From the NCBI RefSeq assembly GCF_003347515.1, contig NZ_QEII01000303.1, positions 114,809 through 178,808 on the forward strand: a stretch of DNA of 64,000 nucleotides. The letters are read 5' to 3'. The notes beneath the pieces were generated by a model that saw only the letters and a list, made by a program, of their open reading frames with translations, was not told the origin of the DNA and did no database searches. The translations under genes and the position numbers were made by a program. This document shows, piece by piece, positions 52,064-61,020 of this stretch; position 1 is the stretch's first letter, and each line of letters opens with the position of its first letter. The DNA comes from Rhodoferax ferrireducens (GTDB lineage Bacteria; Pseudomonadota; Gammaproteobacteria; Burkholderiales; Burkholderiaceae_C).

Positions 52064-53098
52064 ATGTCTCACTCGCATCTCCCCACAAGCGGCACGCGGC
52101 GTCAGCTGCTGCGGGTGCTGGCCGTCACCGCCGGCGTCTGGAGCCTGTCGGCACCCATTAGCGCGCCCAGCGCCTGGGCGCAGACCGGTGCTGCGGCCAA
52201 GGCCCCGGCCCTGCTGCGCATTGGCTACCAGAAGGCGGCCGTCAATCTGGTGATCCTCAAACAGCAAGGCGTGCTGGAAAAGCGTTTCCCGCAGACCAAA
52301 GTCAGCTGGCATGAATTTCCGGCCGGACCGCAGTTGCTGGAGGCGCTGGCCGTCGGCAGCCTGGAGTTCGGCCTGACCGGCGACTCGCCACCGGTGTTTG
52401 CCCAGGCGGCGGCTAAGGACCTGGTGTACGCCGGGGCGGAGCCCTCCAAGCCCGAAAGTTCGGCGATTCTGGTGCTGAAGGATTCCCCGATTCGCATGCT
52501 CAGCGAGCTCAAGGGCCGCAAGATCGCGCTGCAAAAGGGGTCGAGCGCGCACTACCTGCTGGTGCGCGCGGTGGAGAAGGCCGGTCTGCAATGGTCCGAC
52601 ATCCAGCCCATCTACCTCTCGCCGGCCGATGCGCGCGCCGCCTTCGAGCGCAAGAGCGTGGACGCCTGGGCGATCTGGGACCCGTTCTATGCGGCGACCG
52701 AGCTGGCCATCCAGCCGCGCGTGCTGACCACGGGCCAGGGCTTGTCCGGCAACAACTCTTTCTATCTCGCGTCGCGCCCCTTCGCCAGCCAGCATCCCGA
52801 CGCCATCGGCGCGCTGTTCCAGGAACTCACGCGCGCCGACCAGTTTGCGCAGGCGCGCCGGCCAGAGGCGATCAAGCTGATCTCGGACTTCAGTGGCCTG
52901 GACGCCGGCGTGGTCAGCCTGTTTCTGCAGCGCCGCCCGCCCTCACCCGTGGGCTTGCTCAAGCCCGACATGGTGGCGGACCAGCAGCGCGTGGCCGATG
53001 CCTTTGCGCGCCTGGCGCTGATCCCCAAGCCGGTCAAGGTGGCCGACATCGTCTGGCAAACCACGACCGCCCCGCGAACCCAGGCCGCCGCCAAGTAA
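52064..53098 (+). CDS. Aliphatic sulfonate ABC transporter substrate-binding protein (second copy)
   Basis: 344 residues with a long N-terminal region, TRRQLLRVLAVTAGVWSLSA (Tat-like RRQ), before a cleavage near SAWAQT. Matching motifs to the first copy: LLRIGYQKAAVNLVILKQQG, SLEFGLTGDSPPVFAQAAAK, ELKGRKIALQKGSSAHYLLV and VDAWAIWDPFYAATELAIQP. It takes the position held by ssuD in ssuEADCB clusters. It is probably a second receptor for the same permease. ssuC starts 33 bp downstream. Confidence 0.9.
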   Translation: MSHSHLPTSGTRRQLLRVLAVTAGVWSLSAPISAPSAWAQTGAAAKAPALLRIGYQKAAVNLVILKQQGVLEKRFPQTKVSWHEFPAGPQLLEALAVGSLEFGLTGDSPPVFAQAAAKDLVYAGAEPSKPESSAILVLKDSPIRMLSELKGRKIALQKGSSAHYLLVRAVEKAGLQWSDIQPIYLSPADARAAFERKSVDAWAIWDPFYAATELAIQPRVLTTGQGLSGNNSFYLASRPFASQHPDAIGALFQELTRADQFAQARRPEAIKLISDFSGLDAGVVSLFLQRRPPSPVGLLKPDMVADQQRVADAFARLALIPKPVKVADIVWQTTTAPRTQAAAK

Positions 53099-53131
53099 CC
53101 CCATTCACGCACTGACGCAAGGACTTCCCTC

Positions 53132-54031
53132 ATGAACACAACCAGCCCTTCCCCAGAATTGCAGACCGGCGCGGCTGCCACCACCGTGCATCCTGAACAA
53201 CCGTGGCCGCTGCTTCAGGACGGCCTCGCGCTCTCTGTTCAATGGCCAAAGATCCGGGCCGATGCGCTGGCGCTATGGCAGTACCTGCTGCCCTGGCTCG
53301 TCCCCGTCACCCTGATCGTGGCCTGGCAAATCGCCTCCAGCCTGGGCTGGATGTCGACCCGGGTGCTGCCGGCACCGCTGGCCGTCATCACGGCAGCCTG
53401 GACGCTGGCCGAGTCGGGCGAGTTGTGGGTGCACGTCCAGGTGAGCGCCGTGCGCGCGCTGTCCGGGCTGGCCATCGGCGGCGGCTTGGGGCTGCTGCTG
53501 GGCCTGCTGACCGGTTCGGTGCGCTTCTTCGAGACGCTGCTGGACTCCACCATCCAGATGGTGCGCAACATCCCGGCGCTGGCCATGATTCCGCTGGTGA
53601 TTCTGTGGTTCGGCATCGACGAGAGCGCCAAGTTGTTTTTGATCGCGGTGTCGGTGTTTTTCCCGATTTACCTCAACACCTTCCACGGCATCCGCAACGT
53701 GGACCCGGGACTGATCGAGATGGGGTGCACCTACGGCCTGTCGCGTTGGCAGCTGTACACGCAAATCATTCTGCCCGGCGCCCTGTCCAGCATCCTGGTC
53801 GGCCTGCGCTTTTCGCTCGGCCTGATGTGGGTGATTCTGATCGTGGCGGAAACCATCTCGGCGCAGGCCGGCATCGGCTACCTGACCATGAATGCGCGCG
53901 AGTTCCTGCAGACCGACATCGTGCTGGTCGGCATCCTGCTCTACGCCCTGCTCGGCAAGCTGGCCGACATGTTTGCCAAAGGGCTGGAGCGCTACTGGCT
54001 GCGCTGGCATCCGGGGTACCAGGCGCCGTGA
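53132..54031 (+). CDS. ssuC: Aliphatic sulfonate ABC transporter permease
   Basis: 299 residues. An N-terminal cytoplasmic tail of about 45 residues is followed by six membrane segments. The binding-protein-dependent permease motif is FFPIYLNTFHGIRNVDPGLI ... EMGCTYGLSRWQLYTQIILP (the EAA loop that docks SsuB). VRNIPALAMIPLVILWFGID and SAQAGIGYLTMNAREFLQTD are typical of the SsuC/TauC group. The family normally works as a homodimer. Its gene is between ssuA2 and ssuB. Confidence 0.93.
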   Translation: MNTTSPSPELQTGAAATTVHPEQPWPLLQDGLALSVQWPKIRADALALWQYLLPWLVPVTLIVAWQIASSLGWMSTRVLPAPLAVITAAWTLAESGELWVHVQVSAVRALSGLAIGGGLGLLLGLLTGSVRFFETLLDSTIQMVRNIPALAMIPLVILWFGIDESAKLFLIAVSVFFPIYLNTFHGIRNVDPGLIEMGCTYGLSRWQLYTQIILPGALSSILVGLRFSLGLMWVILIVAETISAQAGIGYLTMNAREFLQTDIVLVGILLYALLGKLADMFAKGLERYWLRWHPGYQAP

Positions 54032-54040
54032 CATCCGATC

Positions 54041-54089
54041 ACTATGAATTACATAGCTATCTACGCACACTCAACAAGGGCTGGAGGCC
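54041..54089 (-). repeat. Dispersed 50-bp repeat, copy 7 (reverse, supplies ssuB ribosome site)
   Basis: On the minus strand it reads GGCCTCCAGCCCTTG ... TGCGTAGATAGCTATG ... ATTCATAGT, a diverged copy in reverse orientation. On the plus strand its end gives CTGGAGGCC, whose GGAGG (54083-54087) is spaced 5 bp from the TTG start of ssuB. Confidence 0.7.
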
Positions 54090-54092
54090 AAT

Positions 54093-54920
54093 TTGACTAC
54101 TAAATCAAGCACCAACGGGCGTGGCGTGGCTTTGACGCTGCGCGGCCTGAGCAAACGCTACGGCGAGCGCGAGGTGCTGCGCCAGGCGCAGCTGAACATC
54201 GAGCCCGGCCAGTTTGTCGTCATCGTCGGGCGCAGCGGCTGCGGCAAGAGCACGCTCTTGCGCCTGGTGGCCGGGCTGGAAAAGGCCTCGGCCGGCAGCA
54301 TCGCGGTGGACGAACAAGCATTGACAGGCTTGTCGGATGACACCCGCATCATGTTTCAGGACGCGCGCCTGCTGCCCTGGAAGCGCGTCATCGACAACGT
54401 GGCGCTGGGCTTGCCCAAGTCCCAGCGCGCCGCAGCCGCCGAGGTGCTGGCGCGGGTCGGGCTGGCGGATCGCGAAAACGACTGGCCGGCGCGCCTGTCT
54501 GGCGGCCAGCGCCAGCGCGTCTCGCTGGCCCGCGCCCTGGTGCACAACCCGCGCCTCTTGCTGCTGGACGAGCCGCTGGGCGCGCTGGATGCGCTGACCC
54601 GCATCGAGATGCACCGGCTGATCGAAGGCCTGTGGCGCAACAGCGGCTTCACCGCCCTGCTGGTGACGCATGACGTGCAGGAGGCCGTCGCCTTGGCCGA
54701 CCGCGTGATCCTGATCGAGGACGGCCGCATCGCGCTGGACGAGACCATTGACCTGCCGCGGCCCCGCTCGCACGGCGACGCCGGCTTTGCGGCCCTGGAA
54801 AAACGCATTCTGGACCGGGTGCTGCAAAAGCCCGCCGTCGAACCCACAACACCGGACCCTGGCGCAAGCGACGGACGCTGGCCCGGCCTGCCGGCCCACG
54901 GCCTGCGCTGGGCGATCTAG
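54093..54920 (+). CDS. ssuB: Aliphatic sulfonate ABC transporter ATP-binding protein
   Basis: 275 residues from a TTG start at 54093 that has GGAGG 5 bp before it, supplied by a repeat copy. ABC motifs: Walker A GRSGCGKSTLL (about residue 45), Q-loop TRIMFQDARLLPWKRVI, signature LSGGQRQRVSLARALV (about 137), Walker B LLLLDEPLGALD and the switch VTHDVQEAVALADR. FQDARLLPW is typical of the SsuB/TauB group. It powers the SsuC permease. Confidence 0.93.
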   Translation: MTTKSSTNGRGVALTLRGLSKRYGEREVLRQAQLNIEPGQFVVIVGRSGCGKSTLLRLVAGLEKASAGSIAVDEQALTGLSDDTRIMFQDARLLPWKRVIDNVALGLPKSQRAAAAEVLARVGLADRENDWPARLSGGQRQRVSLARALVHNPRLLLLDEPLGALDALTRIEMHRLIEGLWRNSGFTALLVTHDVQEAVALADRVILIEDGRIALDETIDLPRPRSHGDAGFAALEKRILDRVLQKPAVEPTTPDPGASDGRWPGLPAHGLRWAI

Positions 54921-55006
54921 AAACATGGCCCCCACGCTTGTCACTGCGTGTACTGCGCGGCCCCCTCTTCATTCACTTTTTTAAACGGACTTTCAAGGAG
55001 AAATTC

Positions 55007-55222
55007 ATGTCCATTCAAGCCATCAACGTTCGGAACCAGTTCCGGGGCAAAGTGCGCGAGATCATTCGCGGCGATGTCGTGTCGGAGATCGATGTCGAGA
55101 CCCCCTGGGGCATCGTCACCTCCGTCATCACCACCCGCTCGGTGGACAGCCTGGAACTGGTGGTCGGCTCCGACGTGGTGGCGCTGGTCAAGTCGACCGA
55201 AGTGTCCATCGCCAAGCTCTAG
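55007..55222 (+). CDS. TOBE-domain molybdopterin-binding protein, SsuF-like
   Basis: 71 residues from the ATG at 55007, with AAGGAG before it. A single TOBE (Mop) domain: INVRNQFRGKVREIIRGDVV, SEIDVETPWGIVTSVITTRS, LVVGSDVVALVKSTEVSIAK. Such proteins bind oxyanions such as molybdate. A homologue, SsuF, lies at the end of the ssu operon in pseudomonads. It is between ssuB and the flavin monooxygenase gene, all on one strand with short gaps. Confidence 0.88.
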   Translation: MSIQAINVRNQFRGKVREIIRGDVVSEIDVETPWGIVTSVITTRSVDSLELVVGSDVVALVKSTEVSIAKL

Positions 55223-55280
55223 CCAACCCGAATTTCCCTTTCTTCCAGCTTTCCCAACTTTTAAGAGGCAGTCCATCATC

Positions 55281-56636
55281 ATGAGCAAAAAACTGAGACA
55301 ACTGAGACTTGGGGCATTTTTGCCCGGCGCCGGACAACACGTCGCGGCCTGGCGCCATCCCGATGCGGCATCCGACACCGTGTTCGATTTTGAACACTAC
55401 AAGCGCCTAGCCCAGACCGCCGAGCGCGGCCTGTTCGACGCGTATTTCCTGGCCGACGGCCTGTCGGTGAATTTTGGCGGCGACGATGCGGGCCGGCGCG
55501 ACCGCAGCGCTGGCTTCGAGCCGGTGACGCTGTTCTCGGCCCTCTCGACGGTGACGAAAAACATCGGCTTCATCGCCACCGCCTCCACCACCTACGAAGA
55601 CCCCTACCTGCTGGCGCGCAAGTTCGCGTCGCTGGACCACCTGAGCGCCGGCCGCTCCGGCTGGAATGTGGTGACCTCGACCGACGACGCGACCGCGCGC
55701 AACTTCGGCCGCGCCCAGCAAGCGGTCGCCACCGACCGCTACAACCGCGCCGAGGAGTTTGTCGACACCGTGACCCAGCTCTGGGACAGCTGGGAGGACG
55801 ACGCCTTCCTCCGCGACAAGGCCAGCGGTCAGTTTTTTGACCCGGCCAAGCTGCACTCGCCGCACCACAAGGGCCAACATTTCTCCGTGGACGGTCCGCT
55901 CAACGTGCCCCGCCCGCCCCAGGGTTACCCGGTGATCGTGCAGGCCGGTCAGTCCGAGCCCGGCCTGGAACTGGCGGCGCGCACCGCCGAAGTCGTCTTC
56001 ACCGCCCAGCAAAGCCTGGAAGACGCGCAGGCCTTCTACCGTGAGCTGAAAAGTCGTTTGCCCAAGTTTGGCCGCAGCGCCGACCAGCTCAAGATCATGC
56101 CGGGGGTCTCGGTCTACGTGGCTGCCACCGAGGCCGAGGCGCAAGCCAAGCTGCAGCAGCTCAACGACCTGATCCACCCGCAGGCCGGACTGGCCCTGCT
56201 GGCGGGACTCTCCGGCGGCACCGATTTATCGCAGTACCCGCTGGACGGGCCGTTTCCGGAATTGCCCAAGACCGTGGGCTGGGTCAGCCGCCAGCAGATG
56301 ATGGTGGACATCGCGCGCAAGCACAGCTTCAGCATCCGCCAGCTCTACCAGTGGATTGCGACGGCGCGCGGGCATTGGACGATCGTCGGCACGCCGGTGC
56401 AGGTGGCCGACCAGCTGCAACTGTGGTTTGAAAACGAAGCGGCCGACGGCTTCAATGTCTTGCCGCCGGTGTTGCCCGGCAGCCTGGACGATTTCGTCGA
56501 CCTGGTGATTCCCGAACTGCAGCGCCGGGGACTGTTTCGCACCGCGTATGAAGGCAAGACGCTGCGAGAAAACCTGGGCTTGGCGCGGCCTGAGAACCAG
56601 CATCTGCTGGTGCGCCAGGAAGTGAAGGCGGCTTGA
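55281..56636 (+). CDS. NtaA/SnaA/DszA family FMN-dependent monooxygenase
   Basis: 451 residues from the ATG at 55281. This luciferase-like family uses reduced FMN and oxygen and includes nitrilotriacetate, dibenzothiophene sulfone and dimethylsulfide monooxygenases. Motifs: LRLGAFLPGAGQHVAAWRHP, LFDAYFLADGLSV, FEPVTLFSALSTVTKNIGFI, ATASTTYEDPYLLARKFASL and LSAGRSGWNVVTSTDDATAR. It is longer than SsuD (about 380) and of a different subgroup. Being in the ssu cluster it probably desulfonates or oxidises an organosulfur compound, with SsuE giving FMNH2. metN starts 3 bp after its stop. Confidence 0.9.
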   Translation: MSKKLRQLRLGAFLPGAGQHVAAWRHPDAASDTVFDFEHYKRLAQTAERGLFDAYFLADGLSVNFGGDDAGRRDRSAGFEPVTLFSALSTVTKNIGFIATASTTYEDPYLLARKFASLDHLSAGRSGWNVVTSTDDATARNFGRAQQAVATDRYNRAEEFVDTVTQLWDSWEDDAFLRDKASGQFFDPAKLHSPHHKGQHFSVDGPLNVPRPPQGYPVIVQAGQSEPGLELAARTAEVVFTAQQSLEDAQAFYRELKSRLPKFGRSADQLKIMPGVSVYVAATEAEAQAKLQQLNDLIHPQAGLALLAGLSGGTDLSQYPLDGPFPELPKTVGWVSRQQMMVDIARKHSFSIRQLYQWIATARGHWTIVGTPVQVADQLQLWFENEAADGFNVLPPVLPGSLDDFVDLVIPELQRRGLFRTAYEGKTLRENLGLARPENQHLLVRQEVKAA

Positions 56637-56639
56637 CCG

Positions 56640-57455
56640 ATGATCCAACTAGACAACATCAGCCTGAGCTACCCCGGTCATCCGGCGCCGGTGCCGGCCC
56701 TGCAGGGGGTGGACCTGCACGTCCGCGCAGGCGAGGTGTTCGGAGTAATTGGCCGCAGCGGCGCGGGCAAGAGCTCGCTGATACGGGTGATCAACCTGCT
56801 GAACCGGCCGACGCACGGCCAGGTGCGCGTGGCGGGCGCCGAGTTGACGGCCCTGTCAGCACCCGAGCTGCGCGCGGCGCGGCACCAGATCGGCATGATT
56901 TTTCAGCACTTCAACCTGCTGAGTTCACGCACGGTGTTTGACAACGTGGCGCTGCCGCTGGAGCTCAGCGGTGTGCGCCCGGCCCGCATCAAAACGCGGG
57001 TCGATGAGCTGCTGGATCTGGTGGGGCTGTCCGCCTTGGGCGCGCGCTACCCGGCCCAGATCAGCGGCGGCCAGAAGCAGCGCGTGGGCATTGCCCGGGC
57101 GCTGGCCAGCCAGCCCAAGGTCTTGCTGTCCGACGAGGCGACCTCGGCGCTGGACCCGGAGACCACGCGCTCGATCCTGGGCCTGCTGCGCCAGATCAAT
57201 CGCGACTTTGGCCTGACGATTGTGCTGATCACGCACCAGATGCAGGTCATCAAGCAGGTGGCGGACCGGGTGGCGGTGCTCGACGCCGGGCGCGTCGTGG
57301 AGCAAGGCCCCGTCATCGAGGTGTTCACCCGGCCGCAGCACGCCACCACGCGCAGCCTGCTCGAAGACATCCTGGACCACGGCTTCGGCTCACTGGCCGC
57401 GCAACGGCGCGGCGCCGGCGCGGTGGGGCAAGAACAGGAGCTGGCCTATGTTTGA
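56640..57455 (+). CDS. metN: D-methionine ABC transporter ATP-binding protein MetN
   Basis: 271 residues. ABC motifs: Walker A GRSGAGKSSLIRVINL (about residue 37), signature SGGQKQRVGIARAL (about 143), Walker B VLLSDEATSALDPETTRSIL and TIVLITHQMQVIKQVADRVA. IGMIFQHFNLLSSRTVFDNV is the typical MetN Q-loop. The C-terminal regulatory domain of MetN (about 100 residues in E. coli) is missing, so methionine feedback inhibition may be absent. Its 3' end overlaps metI by 8 bp. Confidence 0.92.
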   Translation: MIQLDNISLSYPGHPAPVPALQGVDLHVRAGEVFGVIGRSGAGKSSLIRVINLLNRPTHGQVRVAGAELTALSAPELRAARHQIGMIFQHFNLLSSRTVFDNVALPLELSGVRPARIKTRVDELLDLVGLSALGARYPAQISGGQKQRVGIARALASQPKVLLSDEATSALDPETTRSILGLLRQINRDFGLTIVLITHQMQVIKQVADRVAVLDAGRVVEQGPVIEVFTRPQHATTRSLLEDILDHGFGSLAAQRRGAGAVGQEQELAYV

Positions 57456-58113
57456 CACCTTCAGCCCCCAGTTGCTCGAATTGTTCGCGACCTCGCTGTG
57501 GGAGACGCTGCTCATGGTGGCGATTTCGGGCGCCGTGGGCGCCCTGCTGGGCACGCCGCTGGGCGCGTACCTGCACCTGAGCAGCCGCGGCGGCGTGCTG
57601 GAAAACCTGGGCGCCAACCGGGTAGTCGGCGCCGTCGTCAACGCCGTGCGCTCCACGCCTTTCATCATCCTGCTGGTGGCCATCATTCCGTTCACGCGCT
57701 TCATCACCGGCTCCTCCATCGGCACCGCGGCCGCCGTGGTGCCGCTCAGCGTGGCAGCGGCGCCCTTTGTGGCCCGGCTGATCGAGACCGCGCTGCGCGA
57801 GGTCGATCACGGGCTGGTGGAAGCGGCGCTGGCCATGGGCGCCACCACGCGGCAAATCGTCTTCAAGGTGCTCTTGCCCGAGGCCCTGCCCGGCATCGTG
57901 GCGGCGCTGACCCTCACCCTGGTCAGCCTGACCGGCTACTCGGCCATGGCGGGGGCGATTGGCGGTGGCGGCCTGGGCGATCTGGGCATCCGCTACGGCT
58001 ACCAGCGCTTCCTGCCCGAGGTGATGTTGGCCGTGGTGCTGGTGCTGATCGTGTTTGTGCAGGCGCTGCAAAGCGCGGGCGATGCGCTGGTGCGGCGCAT
58101 CAGCCACCGTTAA
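57448..58113 (+). CDS. metI: D-methionine ABC transporter permease MetI
   Basis: 221 residues with five membrane segments. MetI features: LLELFATSLWETLLMVAISG near the N-terminus, VNAVRSTPFIILLVAIIPFT, and the EAA-type loop ALAMGATTRQIVFKVLLPEA that contacts MetN, then GYSAMAGAIGGGGLGDLGIR. It overlaps metN by 8 bp and is followed after 79 bp by metQ, the gap containing a repeat copy. Confidence 0.93.
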   Translation: MFDTFSPQLLELFATSLWETLLMVAISGAVGALLGTPLGAYLHLSSRGGVLENLGANRVVGAVVNAVRSTPFIILLVAIIPFTRFITGSSIGTAAAVVPLSVAAAPFVARLIETALREVDHGLVEAALAMGATTRQIVFKVLLPEALPGIVAALTLTLVSLTGYSAMAGAIGGGGLGDLGIRYGYQRFLPEVMLAVVLVLIVFVQALQSAGDALVRRISHR

Positions 58114-58121
58114 GAGTCATT

Positions 58122-58173
58122 CAGACCTCTAGCCCCCGTGCTACCTGCGCAAGAAGCTCTTATTTCAATAGCG
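58122..58173 (+). repeat. Dispersed 50-bp repeat, copy 5 (upstream of metQ)
   Basis: CAGACCTCTAGCCCCCG, TGCGCAAGAAGCTCTTA and TTTCAATAGCG, nearly the consensus. It ends 19 bp before the metQ ATG. Confidence 0.9.
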
Positions 58174-58192
58174 TTTTTACTTTGGAGTTTTC

Positions 58193-58987
<795 letters not shown>

Positions 58988-59017
58988 GCATCACCCCTCC
59001 CACCACGAAAGCCACCC

Positions 59018-60313
59018 ATGTCTGAAACCTGGAAATTTGAAACCCTCTCCGTCCACGCCGGCTACTCGCCCGACCCGACCACCAAGGCGGTGGCGGTGCC
59101 GATCTACCAGACCGCCGCTTACGCTTTCGACAGCGCGCAGCACGGCGCCGACCTGTTCGACCTGAAGGTGCCGGGCAACATCTACACCCGCATCATGAAT
59201 CCGACGCAAGACGTGCTGGAAAAGCGCGTGGCGGCGCTGGAAGGCGGTCTGGCCGCGCTGGCGCTGGCTTCGGGTCAGGCGGCCGTCACCTACGCGATCC
59301 AGACCATCACGGAAGCCGGCGACAACATCGTCGCCAGCACCGCGCTGTATGGCGGCACCTACAACCTGTTCGCGCACACCTTGCCGCAGTTCGGCATCAC
59401 CACCCGTTTCGCCGACCCGCGTGATCCCGAAAGCTTTGGCGTGCTGATCGACGACAAAACCAAGGCGGTGTTCATCGAGTCCCTGGGCAACCCGCAGGGC
59501 AACGTCACCGACATCGCCCGCATCGCCGAAATCGCGCACCGCCACGGCGTGCCGCTGATCGTCGACAACACCGTGGCCACGCCTTACCTGCTGCGTCCCA
59601 TCGAGCACGGCGCCGACATCGTGGTGCATTCGCTCACCAAATACCTGGGCGGCCACGGCACCTCGATTGGCGGCGCGATTGTGGACTCGGGCAAGTTCCC
59701 GTGGGCCGAGCACAAGGCGCGCTTCAAGCGCCTGAACGAGCCCGACCCAAGCTACCACGGCGTGGTCTACACCGAGGCGCTGGGGCCAGCCGCCTACATC
59801 GGCCGCGCCCGCGTCGTGCCCTTGCGCAACACCGGCGCCGCCATTTCGCCGTTCAATGCCTTCCTGATCCTGCAGGGCATCGAGACCCTGGCGCTGCGCA
59901 TGGAGCGCATCACCGACAACACGCTCAAGGTGGCGAGGTTTCTGCAGGAGCATGCCAAGGTGGAATGGACCAACTACGCCGGACTGTCCGGTCACCCCGA
60001 CCATGCGCTGGCAAAAAAATACCTGGGCGGCAAGCCCTCGGGTCTGCTGACTTTTGGCGTCAAGGCCGCGCCTGGCGAAGGCCGCGTCGCCGGCGCCCGC
60101 TTCCTCGATGCACTCAAGCTGTTCACGCGCCTGGTGAACATCGGCGACGCCAAGTCGCTGGCCACCCATCCGGCCTCGACCACGCACCGCCAGCTCTCGC
60201 CCGCGGAGCTGGTCAAAGCCGGCGTGCCGGAGGACGCGGTGCGCTTGTCGATTGGCATCGAGCACATTGACGACTTGCTGGCCGATCTGAAGCAAGCGCT
60301 GGACGCGGTTTGA
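59018..60313 (+). CDS. metY: O-acetylhomoserine sulfhydrylase/aminocarboxypropyltransferase
   Basis: 431 residues. This PLP enzyme makes homocysteine (or methionine) from O-acetylhomoserine and sulfide (or methanethiol). The Cys/Met-metabolism family begins ETLSVHAGYSPDPTTKAVAV, with GGLAALALASGQAAVTYAIQ, IVDNTVATPYLLRPIEHGAD and the PLP lysine in VVHSLTKYLGGHGTSIGG (about residue 209). It uses sulfide made from the sulfate and sulfonates imported by the genes just upstream. It lies 31 bp after metQ. Confidence 0.95.
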   Translation: MSETWKFETLSVHAGYSPDPTTKAVAVPIYQTAAYAFDSAQHGADLFDLKVPGNIYTRIMNPTQDVLEKRVAALEGGLAALALASGQAAVTYAIQTITEAGDNIVASTALYGGTYNLFAHTLPQFGITTRFADPRDPESFGVLIDDKTKAVFIESLGNPQGNVTDIARIAEIAHRHGVPLIVDNTVATPYLLRPIEHGADIVVHSLTKYLGGHGTSIGGAIVDSGKFPWAEHKARFKRLNEPDPSYHGVVYTEALGPAAYIGRARVVPLRNTGAAISPFNAFLILQGIETLALRMERITDNTLKVARFLQEHAKVEWTNYAGLSGHPDHALAKKYLGGKPSGLLTFGVKAAPGEGRVAGARFLDALKLFTRLVNIGDAKSLATHPASTTHRQLSPAELVKAGVPEDAVRLSIGIEHIDDLLADLKQALDAV

Positions 60314-60452
60314 AGCGTGTGACCTTAAGCCGATGAATTTCCAGCAACTGAAGTCGGTCCGGAAGGCGAGAGGCGCCAACGGTTGACAAAATCGGTGCGC
60401 TTGGAATCAAATTCTGTCTTCCCGAAGAGCGAACCAAAAAGGAGAATTGATC

Positions 60453-60899
60453 ATGGCGACAGGCACCATCCGACTTCATCGCGTACTCCGCGCCAATCCA
60501 GAGCGCATCTATCAGGCGTTTCTGGATGCTGACGCAATGGCCAAATGGCTACCGCCTTACGGTTTCACCTGCAAGGTTCACCATCTGAAGGCAGAAGTTG
60601 GCGGCACTTACAAAATGGCGTTCACCAACTTTTCGACCGGTCACGGTCATGCCTTTGGCGGTGTGTACCGTGAACTGGTGCCCTTTGAAAAACTTTGCTA
60701 CACGGACCAGTTCGATGACCCGAACCTGCCCGGCGAAATGACGACGACCGTGACCTTGAAGCCCGTCTCATGCGGAACCGAGATCAGCATCGTGCAGGAA
60801 GGGGTGCCTGAAGTCATTCCAACCGAAATGTGCTACCTCGGCTGGCAAGAGTCGCTCGCCCAACTGGCGAAACTCGTCGAGCCCAACATTCCGGATTAA
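60453..60899 (+). CDS. SRPBCC (AHSA1-like) family protein
   Basis: 148 residues from the ATG at 60453, with AAGGAG before it. START-like fold signature: IRLHRVLRANPERIYQAFLD, MAKWLPPYGFTCKVHHLKAE, GGTYKMAFTNFSTGHGHAFG and the C-terminal CYLGWQESLAQLAKLVEPN. This family (AHSA1) binds hydrophobic ligands; function here unknown. Base composition is somewhat less GC-rich than the met genes before it. Confidence 0.88.
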   Translation: MATGTIRLHRVLRANPERIYQAFLDADAMAKWLPPYGFTCKVHHLKAEVGGTYKMAFTNFSTGHGHAFGGVYRELVPFEKLCYTDQFDDPNLPGEMTTTVTLKPVSCGTEISIVQEGVPEVIPTEMCYLGWQESLAQLAKLVEPNIPD

Positions 60900-61020
60900 C
60901 GCGGCAAGCCCTGGCGATTTGGCGACAGGGCGGGGTCAGGGGCCGCTGCATAATCCCGGCTCTTCTTTAACCCACTGGCCCACCGATGTCCTGCCTCTTT
61001 TCTTGCCTGCGGGCAGTGCC

